This document shows, piece by piece, positions 14,323 through 23,170 of a DNA stretch of 64,000 nt (position 1 is the first letter of the stretch; every line of letters starts with the position of its first letter). This DNA is from Acidobacteriota bacterium (lineage in GTDB: Bacteria; Acidobacteriota; Vicinamibacteria; Vicinamibacterales; Fen-181): the NCBI GenBank assembly GCA_003170135.1, contig PMZR01000127.1, positions 1-64,000 of the forward strand, read 5' to 3'. A program made the position numbers and the translations under genes. Under the pieces are notes generated by a model. The model saw only the letters and a list, made by a program, of their open reading frames with translations. It did no database searches and was not told the DNA's origin.

Positions 14323-16569
14323 TTACTTCCCGCCGAACAGGATCCTGAACGTGACGAACGTCTCACGCGTCGGCCCGGGCTGGTACGAATTGCCGTCGGG
14401 GTCGGGCTCGGTGAACGCGATGTACTGCTGTCCGAAGAGATTGCGTGCCTGCAGCATGATCTCGCCCTGGTAGCCCTTGCCCTCCCACCGATACGCGACA
14501 CGCGGGTTGAAGAGCGTGAAGCCGTCGGCGGACGGGACGTTCGTCTGATCGACGTACTGCATGCTCTGACCGAACACGTTCGCGCCGGCCACCCAGTGGG
14601 CATCGACCTTGTACTCGAAATCGAGCGACACCTGGTGCCGCGGCGAGTTCGGCATCACCTTGTCGGTGAAGTTGCCGAACAGGCTCTGGATGCTCGTGTA
14701 CAGGTAGTCCGAGAAGGTGTACGCACCCCGAATCGCGACCTTCGCCGCCGGGTAATAACCGATCTCGGTTTCGAGGCCGTAGCGGCGGCTTGCACCGAGG
14801 TTGCCGTAGAAGGTCTCGAGCGGCCGGGAGGCCACCCGGTAGCGGCCGAAGTCGTTGTCGGTCGTCAGGTGGAAGAACCCGACGTCGTAGGAGAAGCCCT
14901 TCGTTCCGCCCCTCACGCCGAACTCTTCGCCTTGCGACGTTGCCGGCGTCAGGTGCACGTTGAAGCCACCCAGGCTGTCGGGATTGTTCGCGAGCTCTTC
15001 GGTCGCCGGCGGCAGGAAGCCCTGTCCCCACGACGCATACAACCCGACGTCCGCGCGCGGGTTGAAGGAGACGCCGACGCGGCCGGTCGCCTTCGAGAAC
15101 GACCTGTCCCCGGACAGATCGACACCGCCGGTCTTGAGCAGGTCCGTCAACTCGTTGTCGATGGAATCGGCGCGCAGCCCCATCATCAGGCCCCACCGTG
15201 GTCCGACTTCGACCCGGTCGAGCGCGTAGACACCGATGCCTCGCTGGCTGATGGTCTGGTTCGACAGAAGGTCGGGGCCTTCGACCGCATTCCCGAGATT
15301 CGCGTATCGATAGTCGTTGAACCCCTGCCAGGAGATGTCCGAACCGAGCGACAGGTGGTTCTTCACCTGGTCGTAGGTCGAGTGCATCGTGTACTGCACG
15401 TTGCCGCCCGGCGTGTCATACGTCCGATGGTTCACCGAGCTCGGCACCGATTCGGTCCAGTACGTGCGCCGGTAGTAGAGCGCAAAGGACAGATCCTGGT
15501 TCGGCGCCAGTTTCGTCCTGCCGCTCACGCCGGTCGTGATCCGGTTCGTCAGCTGATACTCGTTGAAGGTGAGCGAGTCCGGGTTCGCCTGCCGGGCCCA
15601 CTCGACGCCCTGCCCCAGCAGCGGGTTCGCCCAATTGAGGTTCAACCCCTCGGCGTTCCCGTTCTTGTAGTGCGTGCCGGCAACGATGAAGGTCATCTGG
15701 GTGTTCGACGACGGCGTCCATCGGAACTTGCCGTACAGATTGTAGGCGTCGAAGTTCGCGTGCAGGCGGTACCCGTCGCCGCGGTTGAGTGATGCGGACA
15801 CGCGGTAGTTCAGATCTCCGCTGGTCCCACCCGCTTCGGCGAAGGGCTTCCAGAAGTTGTACTGCCCGAGCGAGAGCGACGCCTGGCCCGTAGGCGACCC
15901 GGCCGCGCCGTCGCGCGTCTCGACGTTGATGACACCGCCGGCCGACCCGCCGCCGTAGAGCGCGGATGCCACGCCGCGCAGCACCTCGACGCGCTGGACC
16001 GCCGCCCAATCGATGTCGAACAGATCGGGCGCGAAGCCGGTCGGATCGTTCAATGGCAGGCCGTCGAGGAGCACCGTCACCCCGCGAATGCCGCGCTCGG
16101 TGAGCAGCCCCTGGCCACGAATCGACAGGTGTACGCGCTCGCCGTCGGCCTGGTTGTCCACCTTCAAGCCCGGCACTGATTGCAGCACTTCTTCGGCGCC
16201 GATCGCCCTGGGGATCGTCTTGAGCACCGGCTCACCGACGACGCTGGTCGCGGCGGGATTCTCCTTCAGCGGGATGTCCAGGCGCGGCGCGCTCACGAAC
16301 ACCTCGGTCTCGATGCGCGGAGGCTGCTCCTGCGGCTTCTGCGCGTCTGCCGGCGGCTTCTGGGCCTCGTTTGCCGGTGGCTTCTGCTGCTGGCTGGTTC
16401 CCTGCGCCTGGCCGGCCTGTGTGCCCTGCGACTGGCTGGTGACACCCTGTGATGCGGATTGATCCGCCGACTGCGCAAAGGCTCCGGCCGGCAGCAGGAG
16501 CCCGAGCGGGATGACAATCGCGCCGATCGCAAAGACACGTGGTCCGCCCAGTCGTTTGAGACGTTGCAT
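14323..16569 (-). CDS. TonB-dependent outer-membrane receptor
   Basis: Encodes 748 residues. Signal peptide ending GAFAQ, then an unusual ~45-residue Gln/Pro/Ala spacer (GQAQGTSQQQKPPANEAQK and on), a probable TonB box near ETEVFVSAPRL, a plug domain with VPGLKVDN, LSIRGQG, VLLDGLPLND and VEVLRGVASALYGGGSAGGVIN, and a 22-strand-type barrel rich in aromatic strands. It imports a scarce ligand, such as an iron complex or vitamin, using TonB energy. The closest functional type looks like iron-complex receptors, but the ligand cannot be read from sequence. The final residues are FRILFGGK, lacking the usual terminal Phe. Confidence 0.92.
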   Translation of the reverse strand: MQRLKRLGGPRVFAIGAIVIPLGLLLPAGAFAQSADQSASQGVTSQSQGTQAGQAQGTSQQQKPPANEAQKPPADAQKPQEQPPRIETEVFVSAPRLDIPLKENPAATSVVGEPVLKTIPRAIGAEEVLQSVPGLKVDNQADGERVHLSIRGQGLLTERGIRGVTVLLDGLPLNDPTGFAPDLFDIDWAAVQRVEVLRGVASALYGGGSAGGVINVETRDGAAGSPTGQASLSLGQYNFWKPFAEAGGTSGDLNYRVSASLNRGDGYRLHANFDAYNLYGKFRWTPSSNTQMTFIVAGTHYKNGNAEGLNLNWANPLLGQGVEWARQANPDSLTFNEYQLTNRITTGVSGRTKLAPNQDLSFALYYRRTYWTESVPSSVNHRTYDTPGGNVQYTMHSTYDQVKNHLSLGSDISWQGFNDYRYANLGNAVEGPDLLSNQTISQRGIGVYALDRVEVGPRWGLMMGLRADSIDNELTDLLKTGGVDLSGDRSFSKATGRVGVSFNPRADVGLYASWGQGFLPPATEELANNPDSLGGFNVHLTPATSQGEEFGVRGGTKGFSYDVGFFHLTTDNDFGRYRVASRPLETFYGNLGASRRYGLETEIGYYPAAKVAIRGAYTFSDYLYTSIQSLFGNFTDKVMPNSPRHQVSLDFEYKVDAHWVAGANVFGQSMQYVDQTNVPSADGFTLFNPRVAYRWEGKGYQGEIMLQARNLFGQQYIAFTEPDPDGNSYQPGPTRETFVTFRILFGGK

Positions 16570-16649
16570 GCTATGACTCCGTGGAGGGGCGAGAAACTCG
16601 TATTTGGGCGCTTAACCGTACACAACGCGGCGAGTTACTACCAAGGTTC

Positions 16650-16768
16650 GTAGTTGGTGGATGACAGTTGGCAGTTGGCAGTGGGCAGTGGATAGTGGGT
16701 GGGTAGTGGATAGCGGATAATCGACAGACTCCGGCCACCGGACTCCGGACTCCGGACTCCGGACTCGT
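16650..16768. repeat. Degenerate short repeats upstream of TonB receptor (GTTGGCA, GTGGATA, GGACTCC units)
   Basis: The gap between the M56 peptidase gene stop and the TonB receptor start is filled by three successive repeat types: GCAGTTG-like, GTGGATAGTGG-like and four near-perfect copies of GGACTCC (16736-16766). No promoter can be told apart within it. Confidence 0.85.
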
Positions 16769-16774
16769 GATCGC

Positions 16775-17755
16775 CTACGGCAGCGTCTCCACCACGGCCT
16801 CAATCACCTGGTGCACGGCGTGCAGCAGGTTGCCGTCGAGCAGAACGGCCAGGGCGAGGATGGGCGCGACGAGGGCGAGACCACGAGCAGCCAGGAGCCA
16901 CGCCGGACGCGAGCCATCGCGCGGCCCGGCGGCGATGAGTCTTCGGATGCGCCGTTCGAAGCTGCCGCCGTCGTAGAGCGAGAGCGCGGGCAGGATCGTC
17001 GCGCGCCCGGCGGGCGCCATGCGCGCCACGCGGAGCAGGGCGTTCGCGAGCGCCAGCGCGGACGGGACTGACGCTCTCGCCGCGTAATCGTCGGCCGCCT
17101 CTTCACAGGCCTCGTGCCAATACCGTTCGAGTTCGCAAGCCACCCGCGTCAGCAGCAACGGAGTCGGGCACGCGCGAAGCACCAGCCGCTTCAGGTTGTC
17201 CCGCGACGCCAGGTGCCCGCACTCGTGCCGGGTCATCGCGTGCAGTTCCTCCGGCGTGCACTCGCGCAGCACCCGCTCGCTGATGAACAGCCGCGGCCGG
17301 AGGATGCCGACGACCGAGACGACCGGGAACTCGGCGTCGATGCTGTACGCACGAATGTGCACGCCGGGAAACGCGACCGGGCGCGCGTGCCGGAGCCAGC
17401 CGTGAACAACGCGGGCGGTCGCGCGAGACGCGCGCCATCCGCGACAAAGCGCCATGGCGATCACGCCGCTGGCGGCCAGAGCCAGGACGACCAGGCTCTC
17501 CCCCACCATCTCGCTGGTTTCGCGGGGCTCGAATCGCCAGAACGCGGGCAGGACGACACCGAGGACGATGATCGCGGCAGCCGTGGCCGGGAAGACGCGC
17601 AGAAGCAGCAGGCCACCGGCGCGTACGTGCGGACTCACCCGCTCCAGGTCACCCTGGGCCGCGCGCCACAGGAGCGCGGCGACGACCGACGCCAGCACGT
17701 CGATGGCGAGGAACGCGCTGAGCGCCAGGCTGGCGCCGAGGCCCAGGTACGTCAC
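16775..17755 (-). CDS. BlaR1/MecR1-type M56 membrane metallopeptidase
   Basis: Encodes 326 residues from a GTG start at 17755 that overlaps the upstream BlaI-type gene by 4 nt (GTGA). N-terminal helices (~residues 4-30, 46-72, 88-105), then the zinc protease site H177-E-C-G-H181 and the downstream acidic EACEEAADDYAAR motif, and a last helix near 295-312. In BlaR1 systems the protease, once activated by a ligand, leads to cleavage of the BlaI repressor. Here the penicillin-binding sensor domain is absent, as in many BlaI/M56 pairs of Acidobacteria, so the signal is unknown. Confidence 0.9.
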   Translation of the reverse strand: MTYLGLGASLALSAFLAIDVLASVVAALLWRAAQGDLERVSPHVRAGGLLLLRVFPATAAAIIVLGVVLPAFWRFEPRETSEMVGESLVVLALAASGVIAMALCRGWRASRATARVVHGWLRHARPVAFPGVHIRAYSIDAEFPVVSVVGILRPRLFISERVLRECTPEELHAMTRHECGHLASRDNLKRLVLRACPTPLLLTRVACELERYWHEACEEAADDYAARASVPSALALANALLRVARMAPAGRATILPALSLYDGGSFERRIRRLIAAGPRDGSRPAWLLAARGLALVAPILALAVLLDGNLLHAVHQVIEAVVETLP

Positions 17756-18201
17756 CTGTCCCTCCGTGACGGGGCCGGCGACCCGTTCCCGCGCTTCTCG
17801 CGCACCAGCCGCTCGAGTTCGTCGAGCAACGCCTCGTCGCGCCTGCTGACCGCGTCGAGCAGGAACGACAGCAGGGGACGCGTGGACACCGCGGTGCCGA
17901 GGATGACGCCGAGCGCGTTTTCCGCCAGCCCCAGCCGCAGCTCGTCGCGCGTGTAGCGCGGGCGATAGAGAAAGGCCCGTCCCGCCTTCATCCGTTCGAG
18001 CACGCCTTTCCGGTGCAGGCGGTCGAGCGTCGTCATCAGCGTCGTGTAGGCGGTGCTCGGAAAATCGGCCTGCAGGTCGCGCACGCTCGCCGCATCACCG
18101 CGCCGCCATAGCGCGTCGAGCACGCGCACCTCGAGCTTGCCGAAAAAGGCACCGAGGTCGCCGTGCGCGCCGCGTGGCAGGGTGAAGGGCAACCGGAGCA
18201 T
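17752..18201 (-). CDS. BlaI/MecI-type winged-helix repressor
   Basis: Start ATG 18201 gives 149 residues. FGKLEVRVLDALWRRGDAASVRDLQADF, then AYTTLMTTLDRLHRKGVLERMKAGRAFLYRP-like sequence, matches BlaI recognition helices and wing (AYTTVMT-L-RL--KG-L). The C-terminal part should dimerise and be the target of the M56 protease encoded next (4-nt overlap). Such repressors usually control their own operon. I did not find a TACA-N-TGTA operator upstream. Confidence 0.92.
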   Translation of the reverse strand: MLRLPFTLPRGAHGDLGAFFGKLEVRVLDALWRRGDAASVRDLQADFPSTAYTTLMTTLDRLHRKGVLERMKAGRAFLYRPRYTRDELRLGLAENALGVILGTAVSTRPLLSFLLDAVSRRDEALLDELERLVREKRGNGSPAPSRRDR

Positions 18202-18286
18202 GTGAATCGGATTATAGACCAAGTCCGAACGGGCAGGGATCCGCGTGTTATCCTGACGCGTCGCCCCAGACCGCGCCTTCTCAACC

Positions 18287-19372
18287 GTGAGTATTTCTCC
18301 CGTGAACCCGGTCACAGGCAGCGAGACTCGTCCTCGACGTCTGCCGGCCTTCTTCACACGCTACGCGGACGTGTTCTGGTGGCTGCACAGCCTCTGGGCA
18401 CTGCTGGTTGGCGTGGGCATGATGTGGCTCGGCTCGCACCACTACGGCCTGCTGCGCGTCGCCGTGTTCCAGATCGCGTTCATCTGGATCGCCTCGCTCG
18501 TTGCGCCGGCGCTCCTGAACCGGCCGCCGGAATCCTCGCGATGGGCGAACCGGGCGCGGCTGGTGCTCAACTATTTCAGCAAGAACTTCTACCAGCAGAT
18601 GCTCTTCCTGCTGCTGCCCGTGTACTACGCCAGCAGCACCCGGTCGTGGAACCTGGTATTCGTCGCGTTTCTGGCGATTTCGGCGCTCATCTCCACGCTC
18701 GACGTCGTCTACGACCGGCATCTCTCGGTCCGGCGCAGCCTGATGGCCGTCTTCTTCGCGTTCAACCTGTTCGCCTGCATCAACGTCATGCTGCCGCTGG
18801 TCTGGAGCGTCAGCAACGCGATCGCGATGCGCGTCGGTGCCGGCCTCGCCCTTGTCGCCTTCGGGTCGATCCTGTACGGTCGCCGTGGTGTGCGATGGCG
18901 GACGGCGTGGCCGGTCGTCCTTGCGAGCGCCGCCGTGCTGTTCGTCACCGTGGAATTCGCACGGCCGCTGATTCCGCCGGCGCCGCTGCGCTTTGTCGGC
19001 TACACGTTCGGTCTCGACGTGAACCGCCGCGCCTTGAGCGTTTTGCGCCCGCTCGACCGCGTGGCCCCGGGCTGGACCGGGCGGTTGTACGCGCTGACGG
19101 CCATCCACGCCCCGATGGGACTCGAGGACCGCGTCACGCACCGGTGGTACGAGAACGACGTACTCGTCTGTTCATCGCCGTTCCACCGGCTCGTTGGAGG
19201 GCGCAAGGAAGGATTCCGGCTCTGGACCAGTTGCCCGCTGGCGCACGTGCCGGCCGGCTGGCTTCGCGTGGATATTGAAACCGAGGCGGGACAACTCATC
19301 GGCCGTTGCGAGCTGCCCGTGGAACCGGCACCGCGGCCGACCGGAGACATCACGCTGCCGTTGCCGTTCTGA
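18287..19372 (+). CDS. Polytopic membrane protein with C-terminal DUF2914 domain
   Basis: Encodes 361 residues from a probable GTG start at 18287. Residues ~25-245 hold seven or eight helices and resemble DUF5924. The C-terminal ~90 residues, with RLYALTAIHAPMGLEDRVTHRW, FHRLVGGRKEGFRLWTSC and GWLRVDIETEAGQLIGRCEL, match the DUF2914 pattern (H-W...G.R...S...GWRVD...G..IG). The role is unknown; DUF2914 is thought to be extracytoplasmic. It is divergent from the BlaI gene with an 85 bp gap, so they may share a control region. Confidence 0.8.
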   Translation: MSISPVNPVTGSETRPRRLPAFFTRYADVFWWLHSLWALLVGVGMMWLGSHHYGLLRVAVFQIAFIWIASLVAPALLNRPPESSRWANRARLVLNYFSKNFYQQMLFLLLPVYYASSTRSWNLVFVAFLAISALISTLDVVYDRHLSVRRSLMAVFFAFNLFACINVMLPLVWSVSNAIAMRVGAGLALVAFGSILYGRRGVRWRTAWPVVLASAAVLFVTVEFARPLIPPAPLRFVGYTFGLDVNRRALSVLRPLDRVAPGWTGRLYALTAIHAPMGLEDRVTHRWYENDVLVCSSPFHRLVGGRKEGFRLWTSCPLAHVPAGWLRVDIETEAGQLIGRCELPVEPAPRPTGDITLPLPF

Positions 19373-19387
19373 TCGGACGCGACGTGT

Positions 19388-19480
19388 TAGGATTCAGGGG
19401 CCAGGAGTCAGGAATCAGGCGCCTGTTCCCGGGCTCTTGGCATCTGCCCCTGATTCCTGGTTCCTGATTCCCGATTCCTG
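19388..19480. repeat. Repeat tract with inverted halves directly before the topoisomerase gene
   Basis: The left half repeats CAGGAATCAGG-like units and the right half repeats the complement (CCTGATTCCTGG, CCTGATTCCCG), so the transcript could fold into a long imperfect hairpin that ends 1 nt before the ATG at 19482. It replaces a normal ribosome-site region: no clear GGAGG is visible. Confidence 0.8.
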
Positions 19481-19481
19481 A

Positions 19482-21395
19482 ATGGCCGACACCTACACCG
19501 CGAAAGACATCACCGTTCTGGAAGGACTCGAGCCGGTCCGCAAACGCCCGGGCATGTACATCGGGGGCGTCGGCACGACCGGTCTGCACCATCTCGTCTG
19601 GGAGATTCTCGACAACTCCGTCGACGAGGCGATGAATGGCTTCGCCTCGAACATCACCGTGACGCTCCACGCCGACGGGTCCTCGGTGACCATCTCCGAC
19701 GATGGGCGCGGGATCCCGGTCGACAAGCATCCGAAGACGAAAAAGAGCGCGCTCGAAGTCATCTTTACCATGCTGCACGCGGGCGCGAAGTTCGAGCACG
19801 GCCTCTACAAGACCGCCGGCGGCCTGCACGGCGTCGGCGCGAGCGTCGTCAATGCGCTGTCGAAGGAACTGGTCGCGAAGGTCAAGCGCGACGGGTCGCT
19901 TTGGGAGGAGCATTTCCACCAGGGGAAACCGGTCGGACAACTGAAGAAGGTCGGCCCGGCGCGCGGCACCGGCACCACCGTCTACTTCCATCCCGACCCG
20001 ACCATCTTCCCGAAGATCGACTTCGACCCGATCCTGATCGCCGAGCGCCTCGAGGTGGCCAGCTACCTGCACAAAGGGCTGAAGGTGACTTTCGAGAACG
20101 AGGTCACTGGCGAGCGCCAGGTCTATGCGCACGACGAAGGAATCGGTGATTACCTGCGGCGGATCCTGGCCGAACGCAGCGCGAAGCCGATCCACGAAGC
20201 GCCGTTCGTGCTGGCGCGCGAGAACGGCGTCAGGCTCGACCTCGTGCTTCAATGGACGGAAGCGACCGAAGAGCACATCCGCAGCTACGTGAACGGCATC
20301 CCGACCGGGTCCGGCGGGACGCACGAGACCGGCCTGCGCGCGGGCATCGGCAAGGCGGTGCGCAACTTCATCGAAACGCACAACCTGTCACCGAAGGGCG
20401 TGACGCTGACCGCCGAGGATATCCGCGAAGGGCTCGTCGGCGTCCTCAGCGTCTTCATGCAGGAACCGCAGTTCCAGGGCCAGACCAAGGACCGGCTGAA
20501 CAATCCCGAGCTCGTCTCGGTCGTCGATTCGATGGTCCGCCCCGCGCTCGAGCACTGGCTGAACGAGAACATCAGCGTCGCCGAGGCGATCCTGGCCCGC
20601 ATCATCCTGGCGGCCCGCGCGCGGGAAGCGAGCCGCGCCGCGCAGCAGGAGGTGACGCGCAAGTCGTCGGGATCGAGCCGGCTGACGCTGCCCGGCAAGT
20701 TGAGCGACTGCGGGCATCCCGGCCGCGAGGACAGCGAACTGTTCGTCGTCGAAGGCGATTCGGCCGGCGGCTCGGCGAAGCAGGGACGCGACCGGGCGCG
20801 CCAGGCGATCCTGCCACTGCGCGGGAAGGTGCTGAACACCGAGAGCCTCTCGCTCGCCAAGGTCCTCGAGAACAAGGAACTGACGGACCTCGTCACCGCG
20901 CTCGGCTGCGGGCTCGGCAAGAACTTCGACATCGCCCGGCTGCGTTACGGCAAGGTGATCATCCTGGCCGACGCCGACTCGGACGGCAATCACATCGCCA
21001 CGCTGCTGCTCACGTTCATCTACCGGCACCTGCCGCAGCTCATCGCGTGCGGCAAGGTCTACCTCGCGCAGCCGCCGCTCTATCGCATCGACATCGCCAA
21101 GGAAACGCACTGGGCGTTCGACGACGCGCACAAGGATCGGCTCCTCAAGCAGCACGCCAAGTCCGGCGGTCGCGCGACCCCCGAAATCACGCGGTTCAAG
21201 GGCCTGGGCGAGATGATGCCGAAGGTGCTCTGGGAAACGACCCTCTCGCCCAAGACGCGGCGGTTGCTGCGGGTGGATATCGCGGATCAGCTCGTGACCG
21301 ATCGCGTGATCAACGAGTTGATGGGCCGCGATGCCTCGGCGCGGTTCCGCTTCATCATGGAGCGAGCCGAGGAGGCCGAGGAACTGGACGTCTGA
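19482..21395 (+). CDS. DNA topoisomerase IV/gyrase subunit B (ATPase subunit)
   Basis: Encodes 637 residues. The ATP-binding GHKL fold shows EILDNSVDEA, DDGRGIPVDKHP and GGLHGVGASVVNALS. The transducer has the QTK-loop region QGQTKDRLNNPE. The Toprim domain has EGDSAGGSAKQGRD and ILADADSDGNHI, and the C-terminus FKGLGEMMPKVLWETT. It works with a GyrA/ParC subunit to pass DNA duplexes. Two things are unusual: the metal motif reads DADSDG instead of the usual DADVDG, and no parC or gyrA gene lies next to it. Length fits ParE or short GyrB. Which of the two cannot be decided here. Confidence 0.93.
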   Translation: MADTYTAKDITVLEGLEPVRKRPGMYIGGVGTTGLHHLVWEILDNSVDEAMNGFASNITVTLHADGSSVTISDDGRGIPVDKHPKTKKSALEVIFTMLHAGAKFEHGLYKTAGGLHGVGASVVNALSKELVAKVKRDGSLWEEHFHQGKPVGQLKKVGPARGTGTTVYFHPDPTIFPKIDFDPILIAERLEVASYLHKGLKVTFENEVTGERQVYAHDEGIGDYLRRILAERSAKPIHEAPFVLARENGVRLDLVLQWTEATEEHIRSYVNGIPTGSGGTHETGLRAGIGKAVRNFIETHNLSPKGVTLTAEDIREGLVGVLSVFMQEPQFQGQTKDRLNNPELVSVVDSMVRPALEHWLNENISVAEAILARIILAARAREASRAAQQEVTRKSSGSSRLTLPGKLSDCGHPGREDSELFVVEGDSAGGSAKQGRDRARQAILPLRGKVLNTESLSLAKVLENKELTDLVTALGCGLGKNFDIARLRYGKVIILADADSDGNHIATLLLTFIYRHLPQLIACGKVYLAQPPLYRIDIAKETHWAFDDAHKDRLLKQHAKSGGRATPEITRFKGLGEMMPKVLWETTLSPKTRRLLRVDIADQLVTDRVINELMGRDASARFRFIMERAEEAEELDV

Positions 21396-21399
21396 TCCC

Positions 21400-21500
21400 G
21401 CAGATCAATACCCGCAGATTCACGCAGATTTTCGCGGATTCACCCACAATGGGCGGGCGTGGCCCCGCAGCTTCCGCGCGTCCGTGGACAGCGAGGCCTT
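21400..21500. repeat. CGCAGATT repeat element, copy 1
   Basis: About four copies of CGCAGATT-type units (21400-21443), then CCGCAGCTTCCGCGCGTCC at 21465-21483. The same 19-mer and the same CGCAGATT units occur at 56021-56160, so this is a dispersed element. The rest of the 245 bp gap to the next gene holds nothing else I can recognise. Confidence 0.8.
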
Positions 21501-21640
21501 CGACCGCCGTCGCTCCACGACGGCTGGGGACAGTGAGAGCGACAGGCGAACGAAGACTCCACTCGCGCCCCTGTGATATTCTGCCCTGCCCTCGTCCTCC
21601 GCGCCTCTTCATTTTCATTCGCCCTTCAGAGGTCTTCTTG

Positions 21641-22822
21641 ATGGATACGAAGCACCTGGGAGTCAACTCCAAGCTCGTACACGCCGGTTCGGTGCACGAC
21701 GCCTACGGGAGCGCAACCGTTCCGATCTACCAGACGTCGACGTTCGCCTTCGCCAACGCGCAGAACGGCGCCGACCGCTTCGCCGGGCAGGCGGACGGCT
21801 ACATCTACACGCGGCTGGGCAACCCGACGATCGACGCGCTCGAACGGCAGGTGGCGGAGATCGAGAACGCGTGCGGCGCCGTCGCCACCAGCTCCGGCAT
21901 GGGCGCGGTGTCGACGCTCTACATGGCGCTCCTCTCTCAGGGCGCGCACCTGGTCGGCACGGCCTCGGTCTACGGCCCGTCGCGCGGCCTCATCGAGAAG
22001 CACTTCTCGCGCTTCGGCGTCACGTGCACCTTCCTCGACACGTCGAATCTCGACGCGGTGCGGTGCGCGATCAGGCCGAACACGCGGCTCGTCTACCTGG
22101 AGACGCCGTCGAACCCGGCGATGATCGTCAGCGACATCCAGGCGATTGCGGCGATCGCCCACGAGCGCGGCTGCCTGGTGGCCGTGGACAACACCTTCGC
22201 CAGCCCGTACCTGCAGCGGCCGCTGGACCTGGGCGCCGACGTCGTGCTGCATTCGGTGACCAAATTCATCAACGGGCACGCGGATGTCGTCGGCGGCATC
22301 CTGGCGGCGAGAGACGAGGCGCTCTGCAAGTCGCTGCGCACGATGATGATCGGGCTTGGCTGCAACATGGACCCGCACCAGGCGTATCTGGTGCATCGCG
22401 GCCTGAAAACGCTGGGCATCCGCGTGGAACGCGCGCAGGCCACCGCGATCCGGATCGCGCAGTGGCTCGAGGCGCACCCGAAGGTCGAGTGGGTCCGCTA
22501 CATCGGCCTGCCGTCGCACCCGCAGCACGAGCTCGCCAAGCGGCAGATGTCCGGGTTCGGCTCCATGATCAGCTTCGAGGTCAAAGGCGGCCTCGAGGCG
22601 GGCCGCGTCCTGATGGACAACGTCCGGTTGGCGACGCTGGCCGTGTCGCTCGGCGGTGTCGAGACGCTCGTCGAGCACCCCGCGTCGATGACGCACGCCG
22701 GCATGTCACCCGAAGCCCGGCTCGGAGCCGACATCACCGACGGCCTGGTCCGCTACTCGGTCGGCATCGAAGACGCCGAAGATCTGATCGCCGACCTGAA
22801 ACAGGCGCTCGAGCGCGTCTGA
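21641..22822 (+). CDS. Cys/Met metabolism PLP enzyme (cystathionine gamma-synthase/methionine gamma-lyase family)
   Basis: Start ATG 21641 gives 393 residues, the normal size. PLP-lysine in [11 protein letters not shown] (S-x-T-K), substrate residues near [10 protein letters not shown], and LETPSNPAM, the [17 protein letters not shown] segment and [17 protein letters not shown]. The family does gamma-elimination or gamma-replacement on homoserine esters, cystathionine or methionine. The active-site loop reads VYGPS rather than the YGCT of methionine gamma-lyases or the YGGT of synthases, so the exact reaction is open. No other methionine gene is adjacent. Confidence 0.9.
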   Translation: MDTKHLGVNSKLVHAGSVHDAYGSATVPIYQTSTFAFANAQNGADRFAGQADGYIYTRLGNPTIDALERQVAEIENACGAVATSSGMGAVSTLYMALLSQGAHLVGTASVYGPSRGLIEKHFSRFGVTCTFLDTSNLDAVRCAIRPNTRLVYLETPSNPAMIVSDIQAIAAIAHERGCLVAVDNTFASPYLQRPLDLGADVVLHSVTKFINGHADVVGGILAARDEALCKSLRTMMIGLGCNMDPHQAYLVHRGLKTLGIRVERAQATAIRIAQWLEAHPKVEWVRYIGLPSHPQHELAKRQMSGFGSMISFEVKGGLEAGRVLMDNVRLATLAVSLGGVETLVEHPASMTHAGMSPEARLGADITDGLVRYSVGIEDAEDLIADLKQALERV

Positions 22823-22857
22823 TCACTGGGGCCGGTGGGCAGGCAAGGGGGCTGAGG

Positions 22858-22942
22858 CGCCCCACCTGCCCCGCCCGCCCTATCAACGCCACCTGCCCTA
22901 TAGCCACCTGCCCTCTCAACCCTACCTGCCCTGCGCGCCCTT
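22858..22942. repeat. CACCTGCCC-type degenerate repeats
   Basis: Around five copies of a 9-10 nt unit with core ACCTGCCC separated by variable CTAT/CTCTCAAC spacers. No gene in this 348 bp gap. Confidence 0.8.
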
Positions 22943-23046
22943 GTATTACCATCTGCGGCGGCACGGCCCCCTTATGGACGAGGTCCGATCGTAAGCAGAC
23001 GGCTGCCGGCCGTCGTAATTCGTAATTACTGGATTCTGCCCCCTCG

Positions 23047-23154
23047 TTAACCGTCAACCCGTCAACTGCTGACTGTCTACCCTTCACCGTCGACGGTTAA
23101 CTGTTGACTGTTAACTGTTGACCGTTAACCGTTGACTGTTAACTGCCAACTGAC
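23047..23154. repeat. GTTAACTGTTGAC-type degenerate repeats
   Basis: About a dozen 6-8 nt units of the type GTTAACC, GTTGACT, GTCAACC, on both strands, so the tract can self-pair. It ends 16 nt before the propeller exoprotein ATG. The unit resembles the tract at 8051-8158. Confidence 0.85.
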
Positions 23155-23170
23155 TCGGAGAGGCACATCC

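Noticed and set aside
18202-18286. BlaI operator between the BlaI gene and the DUF2914 gene
   Set aside because: No TACA-N-TGTA dyad or other clear palindrome was found in this gap.
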